A stretch of DNA of 64,000 nucleotides, taken from Bog-473 sp963843365 (GTDB lineage Bacteria > Actinomycetota > Acidimicrobiia > Acidimicrobiales > RAAP-2). This document shows, piece by piece, positions 44,536 through 51,708 of the stretch. Under the pieces are notes generated by a model, which worked only from the letters and a program-made list of their open reading frames with translations, did no database searches and was not told where the DNA came from. Numbering within the stretch: position 1 is the stretch's first letter; every line of letters starts with the position of its first letter. A program made the translations under genes and the position numbers. The stretch covers positions 496,001 through 560,000 of the forward strand of contig CAWJKG010000002.1 in NCBI GenBank assembly GCA_963843365.1. The letters run 5' to 3'.

Positions 44536-46136
44536 CCCGTTTTGCCGATTTCCACGCTCGTGAGGACGACACCGAGAACTGGGGCATGCATGCGGCGCAG
44601 GAGTTCGCCAGCCCGCTTCGCTTCTTCGAATTTTGTCTCGGCGCTGTCACCCACGACCAGGACTACATCCATGGCCTGCGCAAGTGCCTCAGTGTCGTGG
44701 TACGCCAGTACAGGAGGAACTTCGACAATAACCACGTCCGCCAGATCTCGGGCAGCTCGAATGATGCCGGGTGCGCGGATTACCAGCTGAGCGCTGTTGG
44801 CTACGAACTCACCCAACGATACGGACGAGACATTCTCGATGAGGGTCGGCTGCACCCGAACAGCAAGATCCACTGAAGAGACGTCCGCCGCCAGATCGCT
44901 GGGCGTTCCGGATGCCTCGCTGTTCCGGACGTCAAGGCTGCTCATCACCAAAACTCGGAGTCCCGCTCGGGCATAGGACGCGGCGAGGTTTGCCACAACC
45001 GCAGATCTGGTCGTTTCCTCACCCGGAGACACCACCATCACGACCTGACGCGTATTCAGAGGCTCCAGACCCGGCCGGTCTGCTTCATCGCCGTGAAAAG
45101 TGCCATTCCTTATCGAACCGAGTGGTTGAGTCTCGTGCTCTCCTGCGTCATAAACCAGCTCGCCGGCCAAATCCTCCAGAGTGACTGCCATGCGCAGCAT
45201 CTGGAACGCCTCAGCAACAGGCGAATCTGAGGCATTCGGCGAGCTGAGGGTCAACACATCGGACTCACCGTTCTTCCTCGATGGCAGCGGGATTTCCGCC
45301 ACCACCGGGAATCCAAAGTTGCTCTCGGCCCGGGATGAATCGCGCAGTCTCTTGTCGAGGAGTGCCATCAGCAGCAGCACTCCCGCACCAATGATCACGC
45401 CGATCAAGAAACCGCCGATCAAGCGCACCTTTTTGCTCGAGGTCGCTCCGCTGAGCGTCTTACCGCCCACTCCAACTGCCGAGGCTGCGCTTGCCGGTCG
45501 CAGGATCTGATACCCAGTGGTAGTCGTCGTTGCAAGGAGCGTTTGCTGGGTCGCCTCCGCGGCCGCCAACTGAGTGGTCAGATTCGGTGGCACCTTCGAT
45601 CCGTTGGCGGCGATCTCCCACTTCAGGTTATTGATGGTGTGCTGGATTTGCTGGAGCTGGCCTTGCTGCTTCGACCCACTCAAACTATTGATGTAGTCGC
45701 CCAGGGCCTTTGCGTATGCATTGGTGAACGCTGCCGCCTTCGCCGCTGTCGGGCCTTCGGCGAATAGGGTCACCTGTCCCGTAACTGCGGTTCTACCAAC
45801 GGGCCCGACGGCATACGCGATAAGCGAAGACGGCGGCCCTGTGATCCCGGCGGCCTTCGCTGCCGCGGCAATGACAGACGCTTCCTGCGAATAGAAAACG
45901 ATCTGCGAGGTCGTGAGGTTGCCGCCCACTCCACTCTGACCCTTGGCGGATGGAGGCGGTGCTCCCACGATTGCAGCCGACGAGAATTTCGACGAGCTCG
46001 GCGAGTTGTTGGCGCTGCTCGAGGGCTTTGAGGCCCCTGGAATGAGGAACACAGCTGCTAACGCAAAGACAAAGCCCAGAACAACAGGCAGCCACCACCT
46101 CTTAAGAAGCACCCCTCCAAAGTCGATTGGCTCCAT
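44340..46136 (-). CDS. Wzz/BY-kinase-like polysaccharide co-polymerase with degenerate ATPase (core)
   Basis: The real core is about residues 1-532 (46136-44541). TM1 is near 15-32 after MEPIDFGGVLLKRWWLP. An extracytoplasmic Wzz-type domain with a helical stretch (about 140-200) follows, then TM2 at about 237-259 and DKRLRDSSRAESNFGFPVVAEIP. The cytoplasmic ATPase-like domain has SPGEETTRS (370-378) where the Walker A lysine should be. It has VLVMSSLD instead of an Asp-rich A' motif, and DVVIVEVPPVL as B motif. ATP binding is therefore doubtful. A one-base insertion in an AAAA run near 44536 shifts the frame, so the last residues up to 44340 are out of frame. Confidence 0.8.
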   Translation of the reverse strand: MEPIDFGGVLLKRWWLPVVLGFVFALAAVFLIPGASKPSSSANNSPSSSKFSSAAIVGAPPPSAKGQSGVGGNLTTSQIVFYSQEASVIAAAAKAAGITGPPSSLIAYAVGPVGRTAVTGQVTLFAEGPTAAKAAAFTNAYAKALGDYINSLSGSKQQGQLQQIQHTINNLKWEIAANGSKVPPNLTTQLAAAEATQQTLLATTTTTGYQILRPASAASAVGVGGKTLSGATSSKKVRLIGGFLIGVIIGAGVLLLMALLDKRLRDSSRAESNFGFPVVAEIPLPSRKNGESDVLTLSSPNASDSPVAEAFQMLRMAVTLEDLAGELVYDAGEHETQPLGSIRNGTFHGDEADRPGLEPLNTRQVVMVVSPGEETTRSAVVANLAASYARAGLRVLVMSSLDVRNSEASGTPSDLAADVSSVDLAVRVQPTLIENVSSVSLGEFVANSAQLVIRAPGIIRAARDLADVVIVEVPPVLAYHDTEALAQAMDVVLVVGDSAETKFEEAKRAGELLRRMHAPVLGVVLTSVEIGKTGHQAPRLCSAGDQRGREATGGSARASASSRRCQQRLRDSRVEGDQRRKRSRDLPGKERQWERECG

Positions 46137-46430
46137 CCGCCCGTTCCCCGTCCCTCGCTCGAGAGGCGCAACTTACCTCAAACACATTTCGAAATGAACT
46201 CCGCAAAGGCCCCCCCCGTTGTATAGAGTAGCGACAATTGTGGGTGGGTTGCTTTTCGGACCCAGTCTCCCTCGTTGCCGGCCCGATCGAGGGAGCATCG
46301 ATCTTCTTTAGGGGCTCCTGCCCTATTCTCCAGGCAGCACGGCCATAGCCGAAAGGTCCGGTGCTACCATCATTCCTACTCACCGCCAGTAAGAAACTCA
46401 GGTGATCCCAGGGGCAAGCGAGGAGGGCGG

Positions 46431-46652
46431 GTGGCCCAGCAGGCGAAAGACGTGAACACGCGCGCTGCTGATGTCGCGGCGCAGGCCACCGGGCAGACAC
46501 CAAAGCGGAGGAAGGACCCCGCTGCAGTTGCGAGAGGGCGTCTGGGGGGTCAAGCACGAGCAAGGAATACCCCTCCGTCTGTCCGCAGCAATGACGCCCG
46601 GGAGGCGGTAAACGCCCGCTGGGCTGCGGAAACGCTGAAGAGACACTGCTAG
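46431..46652 (+). CDS. Small basic protein with GRxGG-ARA motif
   Basis: A 73-residue protein from GTG 46431, preceded by AGGAGG. It is Ala/Arg-rich with DPAAVARGRLGGQARARNTP and NDAREAVNARWAAETL. This pattern is shared by many small, uncharacterised basic proteins of the type DPAAVxxGRxGG-(K/R)ARA, possibly nucleic-acid binding. It lies just upstream of the IS1-type transposase and may be part of the same mobile insertion. A longer frame back to 46275 is not supported. Confidence 0.55.
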   Translation: MAQQAKDVNTRAADVAAQATGQTPKRRKDPAAVARGRLGGQARARNTPPSVRSNDAREAVNARWAAETLKRHC

Positions 46653-46883
46653 CAACCAGCTAACGGTCAGAAATCTCACTGCTCGAGAGAGCTGAGCTTC
46701 CTCTCCTATTGCTCAGCAACGACCGCCATAGCACCGGGAACTGGGCGGAAACCCGAATGCGCTCCCCTACCCCATCATGCCGAGCCACCGCTCGTCTTCA
46801 GATTGCTGTGTTGACAAACCCCTGCTCAGAAGCCTGTTTAGACTGTTTTACCAGTTCAACATCTCTACGTATAATTTTCATTT
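46653..46883. other. AT-richer region upstream of the transposase
   Basis: 231 bp, distinctly richer in A/T than the window average near 46800-46880. It contains TTGACA at 46811-46816 and a TATAAT box at 46870-46875. No terminal inverted repeat was recognised by eye. Confidence 0.4.
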
Positions 46884-46886
46884 ATG
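46870..46886 (+). promoter_or_regulatory. Consensus TATAAT -10 box of the transposase
   Basis: TATAAT at 46870-46875 with TTTACC at 46848-46853 as weak -35 (16-bp spacer). Transcription would start about two bases before the ATG at 46884, so the transcript would be almost leaderless. Confidence 0.5.
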
Positions 46887-47711
46887 AACCGATTGAGGTC
46901 GGAGGACAGGGAGCGGGTCATCTCGTGCCTGGTGCAAGGCATGGGCATACGTCCCACAGGGCTGGTGACGGGAGTCGCCAAGAACACGGTCGCCAAGATC
47001 CTGTTCGACGTGGGTGTGGCGTGCAGCGAGTACCTCGGCCACGCTCTCTGCCAGCTGCCGTGCAAGGTGATTGAGTGCGACGAGATCTGGTCGTTCGGCT
47101 ATCCCAAGGCCAACAACTTCACAACAGACGACGGGTTCGGTTCAATGGACGTGTGGACTTGGACTGCGATTGACACCGAAACGAGGCTTGTCCCGTCGTG
47201 GCTTGTCGGCTGGCGCGACGAACGAGCCTGCTCCAGCTTTTTGTCCGATCCCCGGTCACGGATGTCCCATCGAAGCATTGAGCTCACAACGGGTGGCCAT
47301 GCGCCATACCTCTCCGTAATCGAACCGCTCTTCAGCTCGGGCCAGTTTGACCACGCCGCGCTGATGAATGCGTTCAACAGCGGCGGCGACTACCTACCCA
47401 CCTCGTCCTCGACATACCGCGGGGTCGAGCCACAGATCGCCAAGGGCTACGCCGTTCATCACCGGGAACTCAAGAACCTGACAATCAGAATAGGGATACC
47501 CGGGACCGCACGGCCATCGAACCTCTTCTCAAAGAAAGTAGAGAATCATGCCGCAGCGATCTCGCTTCAATTCATGTATCACAACTTCGCCCGACTGCAG
47601 GTCACCGTCCCCGAAACCGCGGGAGCACACAAGCAGGTCACTCCAGCGATGGCCGCAGAAGTAGCGACTCACGTGTGGTCTATGTCCGAAATCGCTGCCC
47701 TTCTCGCCTAA
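46884..47711 (+). CDS. IS1-family-type transposase
   Basis: A 275-residue transposase. The N-terminus RERVISCLVQGMGIRPTGLVTGVAKNTVAK is the helix-turn-helix region. LPCKVIECDEIWSFGYPK carries the first catalytic Asp and WTAIDTETRLVPSWLVGWRDE the second acidic segment. The C-terminus has FMYHNFARLQVT. Length is close to single-ORF IS1-like elements. The reading frame is intact. It sits between two paralogous co-polymerase regions, on the strand opposite to both, so it may have been an agent of rearrangement. Ends of the element could not be defined. Confidence 0.8.
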   Translation: MNRLRSEDRERVISCLVQGMGIRPTGLVTGVAKNTVAKILFDVGVACSEYLGHALCQLPCKVIECDEIWSFGYPKANNFTTDDGFGSMDVWTWTAIDTETRLVPSWLVGWRDERACSSFLSDPRSRMSHRSIELTTGGHAPYLSVIEPLFSSGQFDHAALMNAFNSGGDYLPTSSSTYRGVEPQIAKGYAVHHRELKNLTIRIGIPGTARPSNLFSKKVENHAAAISLQFMYHNFARLQVTVPETAGAHKQVTPAMAAEVATHVWSMSEIAALLA

Positions 47712-47902
47712 CGCGATCGCACTCGACGCACATCGTGGCGCTCGCCGAAGCGCAGAACGGGTCGTCGAACCTAATACGGAAACGATCACCTGCATTGCCA
47801 ATGCCGTCCGAGCGATCTGTGAATGGTCTCGGCTCGTGGGGCATTAGAAGGCGATCGGATGTGCGGGCGGCCGATCGCCGCGACGAACCAGGAAACACGT
47901 AG

Positions 47903-47918
47903 TTGCAGTGAACTGCAA
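47903..47918. repeat. Small inverted repeat before a glycosyltransferase start
   Basis: TTGCAG-TGAA-CTGCAA, a perfect 6-bp inverted repeat with a 4-nt loop, 14 nt before the ATG at 47932. It could be an operator or a translation-affecting hairpin. Confidence 0.35.
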
Positions 47919-47931
47919 TACTTGCGGAGCT

Positions 47932-49095
47932 ATGCCCGCCGACCAACGGCAACCTGCAGCATCTGTCGAAGGGCCATGGGGCGATCCTTTGCCAGGTTGC
48001 ATCCTGCATATTGTTCCAAGCGGTTTGCTTCGGGGAGCGCAGGTTTCAGCCCGCGCACTGGTAGACGAACTTGGTGGCCCGGCCAAGGGACACGTGCTCG
48101 TCTCCATGTTCCAGGGAGACGAGCAAATCGCTGTCGATGCGTCGGTGGGCTTGCCAGGTGGCGAGAAGGCTGCCGCCGGCATCCGCGTGACCGCGCTGCT
48201 CAGGCTCTGGCGGACCCTTCGGCGCTGGAGTCCCGCTCTTGTCATCACGTACGGCGGTGACGCCCATAAGTACGCAGCGATCGTGAGCCCTGCCCCCGTC
48301 GTGTACTACGCCATCGGCACGCTTCCGGCATCGGCGTGCCGAGGTGCGCAGCGTCAGCTATGGCGGTTCTTGTGCTGGCGAGCAGCCCGTATCGCCACGG
48401 TATCGAAGGATGTGACCGACCAGTATCGGCAGGCGCTCTGCATTCACGAACGTCGTCTGCCGGTGTTATGGACTGGACGCGACGACACCCTATTTCGCCC
48501 TGCGTCGGGGAGTGACAGAGGCAGAGTTACGACAGGTTCGGAGGAGAACGAGATTGTCGAACTGCTCTTCGTCGGCTATCTCAACGACGGGAAGCGGCCC
48601 GGGCTCTTCGTCGAAGTGGTTGATGCGCTGAACAATCAAGGTCTTCCCGTTCGAGGGCGGATGGTCGGAGACGGGCCGCTGTACGAGACTCTCCGACCAC
48701 TTGCGGCGGCCGCGGGCGTTGAAATGCTGGGCCGGCGAGATGACGCTCCTGAAATGCGGCGCGCCGATATCTTCGTCTTTCCCAGCCAACCGACGGGCGA
48801 GGGGATGGCGGGCGTGCTCATCGATGCCGGCCTGTCAGGTTTGCCAACCGTCGCTACCGACGCGCCAGGTGTGACCGACGTCGTTGTAAGCGGCGAAACC
48901 GGTCTGGTCGTTCCATCCGACGACCGGGAGGGTCTGATCGACGCAGTCGCCAGCCTCGTCAAAGACCCAGTTCGACGTCGTGCGATGGGAGCGGCGGCGC
49001 GAACGCATTGCCAGCGATTCTCGATCGGTGCGAGCGCTGATCGCTGGAGGCAGCTAATCGACGAACTCTGTTCGAGAACGTCGAATCGGTCGTGA
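47932..49095 (+). CDS. Family 4 glycosyltransferase
   Basis: About 387 residues. The acceptor half opens ILHIVPSGLLRGAQVSARALVDEL and lacks the common GGAE loop. The donor half has ELLFVGYLNDGKRPGLFVEVV and the EX7E-like region GEGMAGVLIDAGLSGLPTVATD. An in-frame GTG at 47908 could extend it by eight residues. The gene stands alone between the transposase and the second co-polymerase, which reads towards it. Confidence 0.8.
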   Translation: MPADQRQPAASVEGPWGDPLPGCILHIVPSGLLRGAQVSARALVDELGGPAKGHVLVSMFQGDEQIAVDASVGLPGGEKAAAGIRVTALLRLWRTLRRWSPALVITYGGDAHKYAAIVSPAPVVYYAIGTLPASACRGAQRQLWRFLCWRAARIATVSKDVTDQYRQALCIHERRLPVLWTGRDDTLFRPASGSDRGRVTTGSEENEIVELLFVGYLNDGKRPGLFVEVVDALNNQGLPVRGRMVGDGPLYETLRPLAAAAGVEMLGRRDDAPEMRRADIFVFPSQPTGEGMAGVLIDAGLSGLPTVATDAPGVTDVVVSGETGLVVPSDDREGLIDAVASLVKDPVRRRAMGAAARTHCQRFSIGASADRWRQLIDELCSRTSNRS

Positions 49096-49327
49096 GCGTC
49101 GACGCTGACAAGAGCCTCCTCGCCCGTCCGAAGTAGTCCTCGTCGAGGCGCTCGCACGCGCCGACATCTCGTTCGTGGGTCGGGTCGCCCGTGCCTTCGG
49201 ATGATCAGCTGTGAGGCAACCATCGCGAAGGTTCACGCCAGCGACAACGCGGGTACAGAGAGATACCTAAACCCAGGCGGCGCCACGGGGTGGATCGCGA
49301 TGCCAACCCTCCGAGCGCAGGTTCAGA

Positions 49328-51037
49328 TCATTGCTGCCAGGAAGCGTGCCCTACGTCAGCCATCGCCGGTTCTGGCTCAAGATTGTTCTTCGGACCCACC
49401 TGCGGCTTCTCGACCGACCTCCGAATGTCGCGCGAACCAATGCGCATGTTGGTCAGAGCCACTCCGATCACGGGCGCGCCAATCCGTCGCAACAGATCTC
49501 CGGCTCTTCTTGCCTGATCGAAGGTGGTGGCCATGCATTCCCCCACGACCAAAACGACGTCGACAGACGGAGCCAGGGCCTCGGCGTCGTGGAACCCGAG
49601 TAGCGGAGGTGCCTCGACAAGAACCACCTCCGCCAAGTGCCGTGCCGCTTCCAGTACCGCCGGCCCCCGCAATGCAAGCTGCCCGCTGTTCGCGACGAAT
49701 GGAACGAGCGGAACCGACGAGACATTGGCCAAAGGAGAAGGTCTCAAGGCCTTTTCAAGGACCTCCGGAGGTATCGGTGCCATCGGATCTTCACCGCGAG
49801 GGCTGACACGATTGCTGGCGTGGAGATCGTGTGTGCTCATCACAAGGACGCGCTGTCCGCCGTCGGCAAACGTGGCGGCGAGATTCGTGACCACCAACGG
49901 ACGGGTCGCTTCAGTTCCCGCTGAAACCACCATGATGACCTGCCGCGCTCCGGAACGCGGACGTCGCAACTCGGATGCGTATGCATCTTCGTCTCCCTGT
50001 TGGGCGCCCGAGGCAGCCCCTTGACTGCTCCGCCCGCGACGATGCTGGCCGTTTTCTACTTCCTCGTATCGGGTCGGAGGATCCATGGCACCAAACAGCA
50101 CAGACATCCTCAACATCCGATAAGCCTCAGCAGTCGGTGTGCTGGCCCCACTGAAGACCGACACCACTCCTGCGCCGTTCTCCTTCGACGGAATCGGGAT
50201 CTCCGCAACCACGGGGAAGCCGAAGGTCTCCTCCGCACGCGAACTTCCCCGGATGCGTTTATCGAGCATCTCGAGGACGAGCACAATTCCGGCTGCCACC
50301 ACCAGCCCGATCAAGAGACCAGCAATGCCTCGAACCATTCTGCTGGACCCCAGATTACTCAGCCCGCCACCAGTTTTGGTTGCCGCATTCGACTGAGCAG
50401 GCTGCAGAATGAGGTATCCCGTCGACGATGATGCGGCCGAAAGGGCTTGTACTTGTGTCAAGGCGCTATTGAGTTGATTCTGAAGGGAGGCGGAAGCCCT
50501 CGTTGTCGTCTTTCCCTGCGCGGCGATCTCGTTTTGAAGCTGAGTGACCTTCTCCTTCGCAGCAGCCAGTTCGCCCTGGTTCCGCTGCGCGGCCAGATTG
50601 CCCATGTAGTCCCCGAGCTGATCAGCGAAAGCATTCGTAAAAGCGGCCGCATCCGCCGGCGTCGATCCCGTACCCGTGAGCTTGATCGTCCCTGTGTTGG
50701 CGGCCCTCTTCGCAGTGTCGGCTGTAACGGTGATCTCTCGCTCTAGCTGCGATACCGATCCCGCGCGCCCCGCCTGCTTTGCGGCCGCCTCCACAACCTG
50801 ATCAGTCCTGGCGTAAAAAGTGATCTGGCTGGTGGTGATACCACCCGCCAGCGCCCCGTTGGCTCCCACCCCTGGTGGGGAGGCGCCGACGACGGCGGTT
50901 GCGCTGTAGGTCAGCGGACTCGAATGCCGGGTATGGCCTACCGGGGCCGCCAACCCCGCCACGAGCCCGAAAAGGCCGAGCGCCAACAGAAGCCACCAAC
51001 GGCGGAGCAGCGCGCCTCCGAAGTCAACCGGCTCCAT
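49328..51037 (-). CDS. Wzz/BY-kinase-like polysaccharide co-polymerase with degenerate ATPase (second paralogue)
   Basis: 569 residues from ATG 51037 (GGAGG upstream). The start MEPVDFGGALLRRWW is almost the same as the paralogue at 46136. TM1 is near 14-31, a coiled-coil-like region is near 150-200, and TM2 is at about 235-257. The ATPase-like domain has SAGTEATRP (372-380) where GxxxxGK(S/T) is expected, VLVMSTHD, and VVLVEAPPLL. Catalytic lysine and Asp residues are missing, and the tail is short and without a Tyr cluster or repeats. It probably regulates chain length or export without kinase activity; that is inference. Confidence 0.82.
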   Translation of the reverse strand: MEPVDFGGALLRRWWLLLALGLFGLVAGLAAPVGHTRHSSPLTYSATAVVGASPPGVGANGALAGGITTSQITFYARTDQVVEAAAKQAGRAGSVSQLEREITVTADTAKRAANTGTIKLTGTGSTPADAAAFTNAFADQLGDYMGNLAAQRNQGELAAAKEKVTQLQNEIAAQGKTTTRASASLQNQLNSALTQVQALSAASSSTGYLILQPAQSNAATKTGGGLSNLGSSRMVRGIAGLLIGLVVAAGIVLVLEMLDKRIRGSSRAEETFGFPVVAEIPIPSKENGAGVVSVFSGASTPTAEAYRMLRMSVLFGAMDPPTRYEEVENGQHRRGRSSQGAASGAQQGDEDAYASELRRPRSGARQVIMVVSAGTEATRPLVVTNLAATFADGGQRVLVMSTHDLHASNRVSPRGEDPMAPIPPEVLEKALRPSPLANVSSVPLVPFVANSGQLALRGPAVLEAARHLAEVVLVEAPPLLGFHDAEALAPSVDVVLVVGECMATTFDQARRAGDLLRRIGAPVIGVALTNMRIGSRDIRRSVEKPQVGPKNNLEPEPAMADVGHASWQQ

Positions 51038-51708
51038 TCCGCCGCACCTCCTCGCTCCCAGATATTCGGTTCGGCGAACCCGCCGAGGGGGCGTTGGCCC
51101 GCTTCTATCAGCTGCAACGCCCTCCAGCTGAGGCAAGAAGGATACATCTCGAATTTTGCCCTTGGCTATCGGGCCATAGGGAACATGACAAAACCCTGTT
51201 AGTTGATAGATTTACTACATAATTCCTCGAAAAGGTTCGCTGACCACCGAGTTTGAAAGGAGTTATGGGGACCGAGCGCTATCTCCTGCTCAAGGCTCGA
51301 ACCCGACATCCTCAGGATCGCCGGCGCAACTTGAAGAGGACAAGGCGAGGAGTCGTTCCTTTGGCCGAGACTCCGAGGAACGACTCCGTCCCTGCATCCG
51401 CGTCCGTCGGCTCGGAGGCGAGTCCCAGTATCGAGGCTCTTCCGGGACCGGCAGGAGGTACCGAGCGTCTCACGGCGCCGTAGCCAGACTCGGGGTCGGC
51501 GTGATAAGAGTTACGGACAGCGAAAACGGGAGTTGGTCGAAACACGGGGCTCTGCGGGAGCGGAGCAGGAGGGGGACGTCATCGACCGCACGGTGGCACG
51601 TTGCACGTCACTTCGGTGGCGGCAATCGGGCTTGGGGGTGCGGATGGACGTCTGGGGTGCAGTTTCGAGATCGCGTGGAGGCCTCGCGACGACGGGCGGG
51701 AGCCCGTC
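51038..51708. other. 671-bp divergent intergenic region
   Basis: It separates the co-polymerase (minus) from the 4,6-dehydratase (plus). A plus-strand frame at 51253-51483 has AAAGGAG only two bases from its ATG (51265) and a protein of low complexity, so it is not accepted as a gene. The clear structure is the 12-bp stem hairpin at 51349-51387. Confidence 0.45.
51349..51387 (+). repeat. 12-bp perfect inverted repeat in leader region
   Basis: GGAGTCGTTCCT and AGGAACGACTCC with a 15-nt loop. It lies about 320 nt upstream of the 4,6-dehydratase ATG and could be an attenuator, terminator or protein-binding site. There is no T-run on the plus strand. Confidence 0.55.

Noticed and set aside
47712..47931. 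Right terminal inverted repeat of the IS1-type element
   Set aside because: No sequence matching the left flank was recognised, and the TTGCAG/CTGCAA repeat is internal and more likely linked to the next gene.
51253..51483. Small plus-strand ORF in the dehydratase leader
   Set aside because: AAAGGAG is only two bases from the ATG at 51265, the protein is low complexity, and a strong inverted repeat overlaps it.
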